Assembly (NCBI RefSeq): GCF_028421645.1
Contig: NZ_CP116887.1
Coordinates: 2,792,001-2,856,000 of the forward strand
Direction: 5' to 3'
From: Aneurinibacillus sp. Ricciae_BoGa-3
GTDB taxonomy: Bacteria > Bacillota > Bacilli > Aneurinibacillales > Aneurinibacillaceae
Length of the DNA: 64,000 nucleotides
Shown: piece by piece, positions 24,337-33,194 of the stretch
Numbering within the stretch: the first letter of the stretch is position 1
How the letters are laid out: the number at the start of each line of letters is the position of its first letter
Position numbers and translations under genes: made by a program
Notes under the pieces: generated by a model
The model's input: only the letters and a program-made list of their open reading frames with translations
Database searches by the model: none
What the model was told of the DNA's origin: nothing

Positions 24337-25812
24337 CTACGGTTTCGTAATCAAAAATGGCGGCAACGGACGTTGTGCAAAATTTAGGCTCTGGCCGAGA
24401 TCATTGGCCTCGCTATCTCGCGTGGTAAGCGATTTCAAATGGAACCGATTCTCAATGGTATGAAGCACTGACGTAAAATCATATTGCGTATGATCGACAT
24501 AGCCAGCCTTTGCATACGGTGATATGACTATGGCGGGAACCCTAAATCCGTAACCGTACTTGTCCACATTAGGAGGGGGGACGTGATCATAAAATCCGCC
24601 ATAGTCATCCCATGTCAGGACCAGCAGTGTGTTTTTCCAATAAGGGCTTTTCATCAATGCGTTAACGAAATCAGTCGTATACCACATCCCGATCTGCACA
24701 TTGAATGGAGGATGTTCGCTTTCCCGTATATTGGGAACAATCCAGGCAACAGAAGGCAATGTTCCATTTCGAAGAGCTTTAAAGTAATCCGTGTTAGGCA
24801 CCAGGTGGGACATAAGATTGCTGTTCTCTTTAAACGACTTGAAACCAGGCAAGGGATTCCAAAGCCAAAAAGAATGCGGGTTTGATTTGCCCTCATAATA
24901 TTTCCATGGGATTTTGGCGTTCTCAAGGAGTTCAGCCACAGTTGGAAAATCGTATTCTCCTTGAGGAGGGATCAATCTGTTCCTCGTTTCCCCGCCTGAC
25001 TGCGCTGCTACCGTGTATAAATGGTTTGGCAGAGATGGCCCCATGAGTGATGAAAAAAAGTGGTCATCCAATGTAAAATGCTTGGCATAGGACCAGTAGT
25101 TTGGCAGATCGGTTCCGTCATAATAGCCCATCGTATCTAATGTGCGTTCAGCAGAAATGAATCCATTCATTTTCCCGCCATTATAAGCCGAATGAGCGGT
25201 ATCCCAGGAGTGATCGTTATCATGGCTCATAGGAAAAGTAAAATGAAACGGCGCAACCGATTGTGGGTCCCCCGGGCGCATCGGCACTTCAATACCCGCC
25301 GGAAATCCATCAGCACCTGGATAGGTACCGAAATAATTATCAAACGAATGGTTCTCTTGAATCAAAAACAGGATATGTTGAATGCCATTTGTCGTTTCAG
25401 CGGGTTTTACAGGTTCTGGCCATGCCTTCCCACCGGTAATCTGTATGGTATTTCCGTAAATCAATCCATTGCGAAATTGTCCATGGACCGAGATTGTTTT
25501 TCCAGGTTGCACGTTCCGAGGTATGGCATTTGAAGAATAAACCGTCCATACTGTCATGTTGCCAGGCTCCTGCACAGCGATAAGCTGGCCTGTGACATCA
25601 ACTACGGTACCGCTCACGTCGTTTACCCCGCCAGCTAGCTGTTTAATGGCTTCAACTGTTTTAATAGGCGAATCTTCCCCATCATCTTCTTCGCTTTGAG
25701 AAGATTTGGATGGATTTGTTACTTGAACATGCCGGTAAGGCAGATATAAGTATAGCGCGATTCCAATTAGTAAAATGATAGTGAACACTGTAATAAACCG
25801 GTAATGTTTCAC
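24337..25812 (-). CDS. Membrane-anchored phosphoesterase of the phospholipase C/acid phosphatase (AcpA) family
   Basis: The 491-residue protein has an N-terminal membrane segment (residues 5-25). A domain of about 80 residues with an OB-like [18 protein letters not shown] stretch follows. The phosphoesterase domain starts at [22 protein letters not shown], the metal-binding signature of PF04185, and also contains [38 protein letters not shown] and [11 protein letters not shown]. It acts outside the cell on phosphate esters or phospholipids. It is monocistronic, and its relation to neighbours is unclear. Confidence 0.85.
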   Translation of the reverse strand: MKHYRFITVFTIILLIGIALYLYLPYRHVQVTNPSKSSQSEEDDGEDSPIKTVEAIKQLAGGVNDVSGTVVDVTGQLIAVQEPGNMTVWTVYSSNAIPRNVQPGKTISVHGQFRNGLIYGNTIQITGGKAWPEPVKPAETTNGIQHILFLIQENHSFDNYFGTYPGADGFPAGIEVPMRPGDPQSVAPFHFTFPMSHDNDHSWDTAHSAYNGGKMNGFISAERTLDTMGYYDGTDLPNYWSYAKHFTLDDHFFSSLMGPSLPNHLYTVAAQSGGETRNRLIPPQGEYDFPTVAELLENAKIPWKYYEGKSNPHSFWLWNPLPGFKSFKENSNLMSHLVPNTDYFKALRNGTLPSVAWIVPNIRESEHPPFNVQIGMWYTTDFVNALMKSPYWKNTLLVLTWDDYGGFYDHVPPPNVDKYGYGFRVPAIVISPYAKAGYVDHTQYDFTSVLHTIENRFHLKSLTTRDSEANDLGQSLNFAQRPLPPFLITKP

Positions 25813-25937
25813 GATTATCCCTCGCGTTGATGAAAAATGAGTCGAATTTTATTCGTCGAGTCCACTTGCCATTTTGCACCTCGCGATGGAAATGTATACC
25901 TTATACCCTGTATCCCGAGATGTGGTTTTCAATTTGA

Positions 25938-28442
25938 TTAATACCAATCTAGATCATCAAAGTAGCGCCTCCTCTGCCTTTGATTGTGGCACTTATTGCA
26001 CATTGAATATGGATAATCCCAGGAAAGTTCGCAACCGCAGTATTTACATGTCTTTTTAAACCGTTTCATATCTTTTCTTAGCAGCTCATGTATTTCATCA
26101 CTGATTTGTTCCCGCACCCGCTCCCAATAGTGAGCTTTCGTTTGCTTATCGAGTTTGTACAGGAACAGGAGATGCAAACCTACTACTTTATAGGAAAGTT
26201 CGAGCTCTTCAAGCGACCCATGTTCGGTTTTTGGCTCTGGCAGCTCTTCATGCCGGACTATCGCCATCATCGTGGTCTGCCACTGCTGTTTAAGTACGGG
26301 TTCATTGGCTGAAAAAGGCATGTGCAGGTACCCATACAAATCTATTAAAGATAAGCGTTGTTCAATTTCAGTTCCCTTAATACTGTGATACAGCTCCCTT
26401 TCTTGCAAAAGAGCAGCCTTCCGTGTTCCTCTGGGATTTTCGAACTTATTCCATAAATCAAAGAAGGTTCCCAGGTTATGGTGGTGGCTCAGAAATCGCT
26501 CGAAAACACCTTTGGTCGGAGCAATGGTAAACATGCGAACAGGCTCATCTTTCTGCGCTAACAATCGCTTCATTTTTTTCAAGTCATGCGAAAAAGCAAC
26601 AAATCCCACGTCATATATGCCTTTACGGCCAGCCCGGCCAGCAATCTGTTTCACTTCCTGGGAGGTCAAAGTCCGCCTGCGGCTGCCATCGAATTTATCG
26701 TTTTCTAAAAAGACAACACGTCGGACCGGCAAATTTAATCCCATTCCGATTGCATCCGTCGCAACAATCACCTTGCTGTGCCCTTCAATAAACCACTGTA
26801 TTTGTTTTTGCCGGGTTTCAGGCGGCATGCTCCCATAGATTACGCTGACTTTGTGCCCGTCTTTTTCAAGTTTAGCGGCGGTCTGCAGCACTCTATTCCG
26901 GGAAAAACAGATGAGCGCGTCGCCCCGGCGTACATCTTTTATTTTAAACGGCTTATCTTCTACTTCCAGCGGAATATCCCGCCTGTATTCCCGGATGTTG
27001 ATGTCCGCCCCTTCCAGCAAATAATGCAGCATCCCCTTAATATTCTGGCTTCCAATGATATGTACTTCGTTTGCGTTGGCCGTTGTTATCGCTTTGAACC
27101 AGGAAAATCCACGGTCTTTATCAGCGATCATCTGGGCTTCATCAATCACAATTACCTCATAATGATCCTTTTCATGAAACATCTCAACTGTACAGGAGTT
27201 TTTTAATGCCCCCTCAACTTTTTTTGCCTCTTCACCAGTTTTTAGATTGCAAGCAATCCCTTCTGAATTAAGCCTTTCAAACACTTCAAGAGCGAGCAGA
27301 CGGAGCGGTGCCAGATATAGGCCGGATTCCGCCTGTTTCATCCGTTCTAATGCTTGGTAAGTTTTTCCGGTGTTGGTATCACCAATATGGAGCCGGTATT
27401 GTATGTGGCGACGAATGGAGAAATCGTATTCCGGCTCAAATATTTCCGATATCAAGCGTTTTTCCTCTTGCCTTTTTCGCTCAAGTTCCGCTTGCGCTTC
27501 TCTTTTTTCGCGTTCTTTTTCTGCTTTCAACTGTTCATAGAGAGCTTGCTGTTCTTCTAATGACGCACCAAGAGAGGCAAGATGCAGGAGATCCACCGGT
27601 TTTTCTTCACTAATTTCCTCTTCAAAGTCCCATTTAAGCTCGGCTAGCTGGTCACCGGCTATTTCCTGCAAGGCCTTTATCGTCATATCTTCAGCGTATA
27701 TCTGCTTATACTCCAGTTGCATCTTGGGTGTAATACGCTCAAAAAGTATACCCGATATCATCCGCATCACATCATTGCCGATGAACGGCTTATAGGAGGC
27801 AGGTGGCGATGCGGAATCCGCTAATTTTCGGGCGATTTCAGACCGCACCCTTACATACAGTGAATCCCGTTCTGCCTCTATCATGTCGGACACTTCGGAC
27901 CAGATACCCTCCTCCAGATGTCGAATCTTCTTTTGATGTTCCCGTTCCAAGCGTGCTTTTTCCTGTAACGCTAATTTTTGTTGATACCGCTTTTGTATGG
28001 CATCGTACCTGCGTTTCCATTTTTCTTCCTGGTTATCAAATTCACTATGGATCCAATCAATCACATCAAACGAGGAAATGTCATCCATCACTTGGATAAA
28101 TTCTTGATTAAGTTTCTTACGATTCATCTCGCCGGTTTCGATCCCTTTTTGCTCAAGGTAGGAGCGTTTAAACACGTTTGAAAATCCATTTTTTACATGA
28201 TGTTTCCACTCCTGCTTCCACAAGTCCTGCAAGTACTCCTCATTGGCTGCCAAATATTCCGCTAGCGATGGAAGTTGTTTGCTGCCTTCCATGAATGCAT
28301 CGATATTGGCATGAACTTTCGATTTCGTCCGGTTGACCGCTATGCCGGATACTCGGTCCCATTCATCCATACGATTTATCTCCTTGTACGAAGGGTAGAT
28401 GTTCAAAGCTAGAACAGTATTTAAGATTTGCTCTGCCAACAA
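25938..28442 (-). CDS. Suv3-like superfamily 2 RNA helicase with C-terminal zinc ribbon
   Basis: The 834-residue protein has a coiled-coil, charged N-terminal half of about 350 residues. The helicase core follows with Walker A GDTNTGKTYQALERM, Walker B VIDEAQMI, GSQN (motif III), ATDAIGMGLNLP (motif V) and QIAGRAGRKG (motif VI). This motif set is that of Suv3, the RNA helicase of mitochondrial degradosomes, and not of DEAD-box proteins. A CKYCGC...CNKC zinc ribbon closes the protein. A bacterial role in RNA turnover is likely. It stands alone, preceded by a terminator for the coiled-coil gene. Confidence 0.85.
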   Translation of the reverse strand: MLAEQILNTVLALNIYPSYKEINRMDEWDRVSGIAVNRTKSKVHANIDAFMEGSKQLPSLAEYLAANEEYLQDLWKQEWKHHVKNGFSNVFKRSYLEQKGIETGEMNRKKLNQEFIQVMDDISSFDVIDWIHSEFDNQEEKWKRRYDAIQKRYQQKLALQEKARLEREHQKKIRHLEEGIWSEVSDMIEAERDSLYVRVRSEIARKLADSASPPASYKPFIGNDVMRMISGILFERITPKMQLEYKQIYAEDMTIKALQEIAGDQLAELKWDFEEEISEEKPVDLLHLASLGASLEEQQALYEQLKAEKEREKREAQAELERKRQEEKRLISEIFEPEYDFSIRRHIQYRLHIGDTNTGKTYQALERMKQAESGLYLAPLRLLALEVFERLNSEGIACNLKTGEEAKKVEGALKNSCTVEMFHEKDHYEVIVIDEAQMIADKDRGFSWFKAITTANANEVHIIGSQNIKGMLHYLLEGADINIREYRRDIPLEVEDKPFKIKDVRRGDALICFSRNRVLQTAAKLEKDGHKVSVIYGSMPPETRQKQIQWFIEGHSKVIVATDAIGMGLNLPVRRVVFLENDKFDGSRRRTLTSQEVKQIAGRAGRKGIYDVGFVAFSHDLKKMKRLLAQKDEPVRMFTIAPTKGVFERFLSHHHNLGTFFDLWNKFENPRGTRKAALLQERELYHSIKGTEIEQRLSLIDLYGYLHMPFSANEPVLKQQWQTTMMAIVRHEELPEPKTEHGSLEELELSYKVVGLHLLFLYKLDKQTKAHYWERVREQISDEIHELLRKDMKRFKKTCKYCGCELSWDYPYSMCNKCHNQRQRRRYFDDLDWY

Positions 28443-28498
28443 TTTCTACAGATATTTTATTATATCCATAATTATCCATTCCGAAAAATATAAAAATA

Positions 28499-28520
28499 GC
28501 GCTAACTTTACTGTTAGCGC
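28499..28520 (-). terminator. Terminator of the coiled-coil protein gene
   Basis: GCGCTAAC and GTTAGCGC arms are followed on the minus strand by a TATTTTTATATTTTT tract. Confidence 0.75.
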
Positions 28521-28582
28521 AGTACCTAAACCAGTATCAACCTTATCATCGAAACCTTCACCTGGCAATTAAGCTGCCCTTC

Positions 28583-28900
28583 CTATTGTTTACTTTCTTT
28601 TAATACGTCGACTTCAATGTTTAATTCACCAACATAACGGGTGACTACACGGACCTTTGCGTCTAAGGCAAGCATATGGTCCTCTAGTTTATCAAAGCGG
28701 TTTTCTAAACGGCTAACTTGTCCTTTTAGATCGGTAATGTCAGCCGTCAAATGATCAACCTTTGCATCTAAATCATTGACCTTTGCATCCAGCCTGCTAA
28801 CCTTGACATCCAGGTTATCAACTTTAAGTAAAACGTCCTGCATGATTTCATTGTTTTTGCCGACCATTTTCACTAGCTGTTGAAGCAAATCCTCTTGCAT
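28583..28900 (-). CDS. Small heptad-repeat coiled-coil protein
   Basis: The 105-residue protein consists of near-perfect heptads. Units of the form V..LD.KV..LDAKV run from about residue 25 to 90, predicting a long parallel coiled coil. The gene has an AAGGGGGGATACG-type site and its own terminator. No catalytic motif is visible. Such short coiled-coil proteins are common in Bacillales and their role is generally unknown. Confidence 0.8.
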   Translation of the reverse strand: MQEDLLQQLVKMVGKNNEIMQDVLLKVDNLDVKVSRLDAKVNDLDAKVDHLTADITDLKGQVSRLENRFDKLEDHMLALDAKVRVVTRYVGELNIEVDVLKESKQ

Positions 28901-29023
28901 ACGTATCCCCCCTTATCCCTTTTCCCCCAACTTAAGTATAGCAAAATACGTTGAAATTTTGTTCGAAGCTATTCAGAATTCTAATGGTTCTTGACCAATC
29001 TGTATAGCGGACACAAACCACCG

Positions 29024-29057
29024 AAAGAGGTTAACCCGTAAATGAGTTAACCTCTTT
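29024..29057 (-). terminator. Terminator of the DoxX-like gene
   Basis: AAAGAGGTTAAC and GTTAACCTCTTT form a perfect 12-bp stem a few bases after the DoxX-like stop. Confidence 0.8.
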
Positions 29058-29074
29058 TCTGTGTGAAACATTCA

Positions 29075-29416
29075 TCATTTATCAATAATGACAAGCACGG
29101 ATAATAGGAATACCACAATTGCTGGTACACTTTGCAAAAAAGGTTCTTTTACTCTCAAATGCAATACAATGGCAACTAACATCATGATTGCAATCCAAAT
29201 ACCCGATAACCCTTTAAACCATGGAAGCCAAAAACCGATTACCAGCCCCACAGCTCCAATGGTTTGATAAACACCTGTTAAGAGACGGAACCAATCTGGT
29301 AAATTCAAATGCTGGAAATTCTCCCGTGCCTTTTTTGCACCAACAATAGCTGAGATCCCCAAAAATAAAAACATCAATGCAAGCAAGATGTCTAAAACAA
29401 ATGAAACTATATTCAC
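29075..29416 (-). CDS. DoxX-like four-helix membrane protein
   Basis: The 113-residue product has four hydrophobic helices: FVLDILLALMFLFLGISAIVG, the GVYQTIGAVGLVIGFWLP segment, IWIAIMMLVAIVLHL and VPAIVVFLLSVLVI. The pattern is that of the DoxX family of small integral membrane proteins. The GTG at 29416 is chosen because GAGGGGG lies seven bases ahead; the longer frame has no site. The function of this subgroup is not defined. Confidence 0.72.
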   Translation of the reverse strand: MNIVSFVLDILLALMFLFLGISAIVGAKKARENFQHLNLPDWFRLLTGVYQTIGAVGLVIGFWLPWFKGLSGIWIAIMMLVAIVLHLRVKEPFLQSVPAIVVFLLSVLVIIDK

Positions 29417-29772
29417 TTTTATCCCCCTCTCACTTTTATTATTTACGAGGTATTGAATAGTCAATTTACCTCATTACAAATTTACTATTATTGCAATGTT
29501 TTATTTAACAATCCTATTCATAAGATACTGATTATATGATAATTCATAATATAAATTTACTACAATAAAAATTTTATTAATTCCGTTATGTCCCGGATGT
29601 TTTTATGCAAAAAGAGAGAACCATGGAGAAATTGGACAAAAAGTAGTTCACCAGCATTAGAACTAAGGGCTTATCTTACGCTTTTCATGTTTTTTTAATG
29701 AAAGTTGTTTGTTATTTATTGATATAATTTTACTATAGTAGATTTTGTACATGGTAGAAAGGACACGGCAAA

Positions 29773-30036
29773 ATGCAAACAAAAAAACTAATGGGATTAC
29801 TAATTTTTCTTGTTCTTGTTGTATCAGGTTGCAGTGCTCCGTATCAAGAACTCTCGGTATACAAAGGTAGTTGCCACATTGTTGGGAATGATGTTTATTT
29901 CTCTTATAATGGAATAAAATATACAGCAAAAAATCAAAAGACAAACTACCAAACCCTACTCAACAAAAATAGCGGAACGGAGGATATACCTGTTATTGCC
30001 ATGGATGATGGCTCGTATATGATTCCTGATAATTAA
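29773..30036 (+). CDS. Small lipoprotein of unknown function
   Basis: The 87-residue protein has a lipoprotein signal: two Lys, a hydrophobic stretch, then VSGC with the lipidated Cys at residue 20. The mature part of about 67 residues contains one further cysteine and no known domain. It would be anchored to the outside of the membrane. It stands alone upstream of the toxin-antitoxin locus. Confidence 0.65.
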   Translation: MQTKKLMGLLIFLVLVVSGCSAPYQELSVYKGSCHIVGNDVYFSYNGIKYTAKNQKTNYQTLLNKNSGTEDIPVIAMDDGSYMIPDN

Positions 30037-30087
30037 CATACATATACTTCGTCTCTATCAATTTTAACACCGGATCAGAACATATGT

Positions 30088-30115
30088 TTGTTATTTTCGC
30101 TAAAAATGCTATAAT
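30088..30115 (+). promoter_or_regulatory. SigmaA promoter of the small toxin transcript
   Basis: TTGTTA and TATAAT are spaced by 16 bases. The start of transcription would be near 30122, giving a leader of about 55 bases that contains complementary CTCCCTTGGGAGGG, able to sequester the ribosome binding site. Confidence 0.65.
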
Positions 30116-30175
30116 TATGGTGGACAACGGTCATGGTGGGTTGACGTACGAGCACTCCCTTGGGAGGGGGTGATT

Positions 30176-30310
30176 GTGTCCATGACCATGCTTACGATAA
30201 TGCTTACTATCTTAAAAATAATTGCTAGTATTTTGAGTATTCTTCTTAGTACCAGAAAATTATCAAGATGGTTCAGCAGAAGAAATCGCAAGCAAAAACC
30301 CACCAAATAG
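30176..30310 (+). CDS. Type I toxin candidate: small hydrophobic, basic-tailed peptide
   Basis: A 44-codon frame starts at GTG six bases after GGGAGGGGG; an ATG follows two codons later. It encodes a single membrane segment (about residues 3-24, rich in Ile, Leu, Met) followed by a basic tail of 20 residues with ten Arg or Lys. This is the pattern of type I toxins of Firmicutes such as TxpA, BsrG and the holin-like toxins. A sigmaA promoter lies upstream, a shared terminator at the end, and an opposing promoter beyond it. The sequence is not close to a toxin I can name. Confidence 0.65.
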   Translation: MSMTMLTIMLTILKIIASILSILLSTRKLSRWFSRRNRKQKPTK

Positions 30311-30421
30311 GTCCCTAGCCTCGGTGGGTTTTATAAAAATCCGTATTCGCCGTGGGTCAATGACCACAAGCTGTTGTCCGTGACCGCAGATGCCCGTCTG
30401 CGGTCTTTGTTATTGTACTCT
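30292..30421 (-). ncRNA. Antisense RNA (type I antitoxin candidate)
   Basis: A strong minus-strand promoter (TTGCAA, 17 bases, TATAAT) would start an RNA near 30421. It would run through a stem-loop (arms 30382-30390 and 30397-30405) and end at a hairpin followed by GGTGGGTTTTT, near 30292. The RNA of about 130 bases would be complementary to the 3' end of the toxin mRNA. This convergent overlap over a common terminator is the layout of the known txpA/RatA and bsrG/SR4 pairs. Confidence 0.65.
30295..30332. terminator. Bidirectional terminator shared by toxin mRNA and antisense RNA
   Basis: AAAACCCACC and GGTGGGTTTT form a 10-bp stem with T runs available on both strands. Confidence 0.75.
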
Positions 30422-30427
30422 GCCATT

Positions 30428-30456
30428 ATTATAATATACCCAATCAGTATTTGCAA
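30428..30456 (-). promoter_or_regulatory. SigmaA promoter of the antisense RNA
   Basis: On the minus strand TTGCAA and a consensus TATAAT are separated by 17 bases. Confidence 0.75.
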
Positions 30457-30505
30457 TTTCGGTACGAATGTATAGAGATAAAAGGCTAGTATCACAGGAT
30501 AAAAA

Positions 30506-30529
30506 AGCCCATCTGGATTCCGGTGGGCT
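30506..30529 (-). terminator. Orphan minus-strand terminator
   Basis: AGCCCACC and GG-ATGGGCT-type arms are followed on the minus strand by TTTTTTAT. No minus-strand gene is visible upstream of it. The surrounding stretch from 30457 to 30685 otherwise holds only the AAGGAGG of the next gene. Confidence 0.5.
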
Positions 30530-30685
30530 CGTTTACGTTACAGTATGGATTATCTAGGGATTTGATCCCTTTTTATGCACGAACAGGTAAAGATGACTTT
30601 GCGAAGAAAATAAAGTAAAGTATCCTAGTAGAGACTCTAATCGAATACATAGTGGAGATTCTACTAGCACAAGGAGGTTCGAAAA

Positions 30686-31561
30686 GTGGAAAACAGATTC
30701 TATCATTCTCTTATACTACCAACCACACTTGCGATTTCTCTTGCTTTGAGTGGCTGCGGAGCAGGAAGCAAAAGTGAAACGGGCAACTCACAGCCAGCGG
30801 CATCTTCGGGCCAAATGCAACCTTCTCAGAATGCGAATAGCAATCAAGCTGCCGATTTAAACTCGAGTCAGAACAATCAGGCAGCTAACACCGGCCAAAC
30901 AAACAGTAAGGAAAAAGGTCAAACACCAGCTATGGCTGAGGTGGTTAGTCAAATTAAGAACAAATTAGAAATGAAAGGTGCTATCCTTCCCTCGTCATTT
31001 CCAATCGGTGAAGGCAATCACTTGACTGCTTCTATCGATAGAAATGGAGCGCAGTCTTATGAAGTCAGTTTTTATCAAACGAAGACGCCTGTTCCTATCA
31101 ATGACAATTCTCTGACTGCAAATGGAACTTTACCTGTTATCGCTTATTTTACAGCTACAACATACGATGATCCAAATACCGTGATGAATAAGATGTTTGC
31201 TCCACTCAATATTAATAGCGGTGCTCAAGTTGTCGATCTGGGCCACGGCATCAAGGGAAATGCAGAAGGCGCTGCGGGCCATTCTTATTTAAGCTGGCGC
31301 GAAGGCAACTGGATCCTGCAGATCGATTCTCTTCTACAAGATCAAATGAACAACCCGGGTATTGCCAGAAAGATGGTCGATTATTTAGAAACTCACGCAC
31401 TGCCGGCACCTAAAGACAAAGGTCGTATTAAGGTCATTTATCGCCCGGGAGGCCAAGATGTATCTGTCGGCATCTACTGGCAGAATAAAAATAAAATATA
31501 CAAACTAGAAACAAATAAAGTACCTCTTGATGCTCTGAGCATGGCGGTCTCTGTAAAATAA
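30686..31561 (+). CDS. Lipoprotein with low-complexity linker
   Basis: The 291-residue protein starts at GTG after AAGGAGG. The signal peptide ends in ALSGCGAG (lipidated Cys24). About 50 residues of Ser, Asn, Gln and Ala form a flexible linker, followed by a folded domain of about 200 residues. I do not recognise that domain, but features such as AYFTATTYDDPNTVMNKMF, GHSYLSWREGNWILQI and VSVGIYWQNKNKIYKLET suggest a beta-rich extracellular fold. Its terminator is shared with the convergent activator gene. Confidence 0.75.
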   Translation: MENRFYHSLILPTTLAISLALSGCGAGSKSETGNSQPAASSGQMQPSQNANSNQAADLNSSQNNQAANTGQTNSKEKGQTPAMAEVVSQIKNKLEMKGAILPSSFPIGEGNHLTASIDRNGAQSYEVSFYQTKTPVPINDNSLTANGTLPVIAYFTATTYDDPNTVMNKMFAPLNINSGAQVVDLGHGIKGNAEGAAGHSYLSWREGNWILQIDSLLQDQMNNPGIARKMVDYLETHALPAPKDKGRIKVIYRPGGQDVSVGIYWQNKNKIYKLETNKVPLDALSMAVSVK

Positions 31562-31570
31562 ACAAAACAA

Positions 31571-31612
31571 AAGGTGGGAAGCCCTGGCAAAGGCTATGGC
31601 TGTTCCCACCTT
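31571..31612. terminator. Bidirectional terminator overlapping the activator 3' end
   Basis: AAGGTGGGAA and TTCCCACCTT pair around an inner GCC/GGC stem and are followed by T runs. The last codons of the activator at 31594 lie inside the hairpin. Confidence 0.8.
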
Positions 31613-32946
31613 TTTAACTTTTTAATTAACGTAGAATGGTCAATACCTAAATACTTAGAGGTCTGTCGGAGCGATGAATGATGGAGGATTGCCTCGCGTA
31701 CAATCTGCTTTTCAATCTGCTCCATTCTTTGTTTTAAATTTGACATCGGTTTGTGTATCGAATATTGAATTCGATTTGGTAAGTGATACAGTTCAATCTG
31801 TTCATGTGGAATCGCTGCAACCATGCTTTCCATTACATTTTTTAATTCGCGGACATTGCCTGGCCAGTCATACTCAAGCAGACATTTTTTCGCCTCGTGG
31901 GATATTTCTTTTTGTACTTTAAATTTCTGGCAGAAATACTCAAAGTAATGTTCAACAAGAAGCTCGATATCTTCCCGCCTCTGGGCTAAAGAAGGAATAG
32001 GAATTTCGATGACGGAGATTCGGTAGTAGAGATCTTCTCTGAATTTCTTTTGGTCAATCAATGCAGAAATATTTTGATTGGTCGCGCTAATAATGCGAAT
32101 ATCCAGCGATATAGACGCTGACCCCCCAATTCTCCGAATGCTTTTTTCCTGGATGGCCCGCAGGAGTTTTACTTGGAGCTGCACGGGCATCTCACCAATT
32201 TCATCCAGCATAATGGTTCCCTCGTTGGCGAGCTCCAACAAGCCAATTTTTCCTTCACGGCTGGCTCCGGTAAAAGCTCCCGGGTCATAGCCAAAAAACT
32301 CAGATTCCAGCAGACTTTCAGGAATGGCACCGCAATTGACTTTTATAAAAGGTTTATCTTTGCGATCGCTCAGATGGTGAATAAGATTGGCCAGTACTTC
32401 CTTGCCCACTCCAGAAGGGCCGGTAAGCAAAATGCTTGTAGGGAAAGAAGCAACCTGCTGGATTTTCTCGTAGATCGCCTTCATGCTCATACTTTTAAAT
32501 AAAAATTTATTCTCCTCTTGATTTGTTGTAAAAGAGAACCGGTAGTTTTGCATCTGGGAAAATGTCTTCGCTTTACTTAATTCATTTTGAATCGCATTTA
32601 ACTTGGTTACATCCCGTACGCTCGTTACAATCATTTGAATGTTTCCTTGCTCATCAAAAACTGGATTGCCCGTGACGATGACTTCTTTTGTCTGATTAAT
32701 ATTTTGCAAGAGAGAGATTTTCCTCTTTTGCTGCAGCACCTGAAGAGACACAGATTCGTTAATATAGCCTTCTTCTATTAAATCTTGCATATGGCGTCCT
32801 ACAAGGAGTTCACGTGTAAAACCTGAAATTTGCTCATACGCCCTATTCACGAAAAGTGTAACACCGTACCGATCCACTACATAAATACCATCCGTAGAAA
32901 ATTCGAGAGCAGCTTTCATTTGTTCGTTATTCAACGTATGGATCAT
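31594..32946 (-). CDS. Sigma-54-dependent activator with PAS domain (lactone operon)
   Basis: The protein of about 450 residues contains an N-terminal PAS domain (ALEFSTDGIYVVDRYGVTLFVNRAYEQIS). The AAA+ domain has GPSGVGKE, GAFTGA, DEIGEM and a REDIELLV segment, and is followed by a Fis-like helix-turn-helix (LRQTSKYLGIDHSTLIKKL). The ATG at 32946 is chosen because GGAGGCATCAA precedes it; the longer frame up to 33012 has no site and would cover operator-like repeats. It faces a sigma-54 promoter at 33132 and is the likely activator of the lactonase-dehydrogenase operon. Confidence 0.9.
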   Translation of the reverse strand: MIHTLNNEQMKAALEFSTDGIYVVDRYGVTLFVNRAYEQISGFTRELLVGRHMQDLIEEGYINESVSLQVLQQKRKISLLQNINQTKEVIVTGNPVFDEQGNIQMIVTSVRDVTKLNAIQNELSKAKTFSQMQNYRFSFTTNQEENKFLFKSMSMKAIYEKIQQVASFPTSILLTGPSGVGKEVLANLIHHLSDRKDKPFIKVNCGAIPESLLESEFFGYDPGAFTGASREGKIGLLELANEGTIMLDEIGEMPVQLQVKLLRAIQEKSIRRIGGSASISLDIRIISATNQNISALIDQKKFREDLYYRISVIEIPIPSLAQRREDIELLVEHYFEYFCQKFKVQKEISHEAKKCLLEYDWPGNVRELKNVMESMVAAIPHEQIELYHLPNRIQYSIHKPMSNLKQRMEQIEKQIVREAILHHSSLRQTSKYLGIDHSTLIKKLKRWEQP

Positions 32947-32971
32947 TTGATGCCTCCACTCTATTAATATA

Positions 32972-33013
32972 GGTGGTGAATTGTGACACAACATGCTGAA
33001 CTTTTTCACCACC
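32972..33013. promoter_or_regulatory. Widely spaced inverted repeat near the activator start
   Basis: GGTGGTGAA (32972-32980) and TTCACCACC (33005-33013) are perfect complements. The half-site GGTGAA is the same as in the palindrome at 33062-33081, so these are probable extra activator sites or autoregulatory operators. Confidence 0.5.
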
Positions 33014-33061
33014 TTTAATTATGATGCTGCATTTGCTTTTTGTAAACCCTTACACTTTATT

Positions 33062-33081
33062 TTGGTGAATTGATTCACCAA
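33062..33081. promoter_or_regulatory. Perfect palindromic UAS for the lactone operon
   Basis: TTGGTGAAT and ATTCACCAA are separated by two bases. The palindrome lies about 50 bases upstream of the -24 element at 33132, a normal enhancer position. Confidence 0.7.
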
Positions 33082-33131
33082 TTGCGCTAGGCAGGTAGCT
33101 GTGGAACCCATGCCATGATTAGGTTTTAACA

Positions 33132-33149
33132 TTGGCACCGATCTTGCAT
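33132..33149 (+). promoter_or_regulatory. Sigma-54 promoter of the lactonase operon
   Basis: TTGGCACCGATCTTGCAT is a full match to the -24/-12 consensus with GG and GC 12 bases apart. It drives the gene starting at 33195. Confidence 0.88.
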
Positions 33150-33194
33150 CAATTAATCATGAACGATTCATCCAACCAATTCAGGAGGTATATC

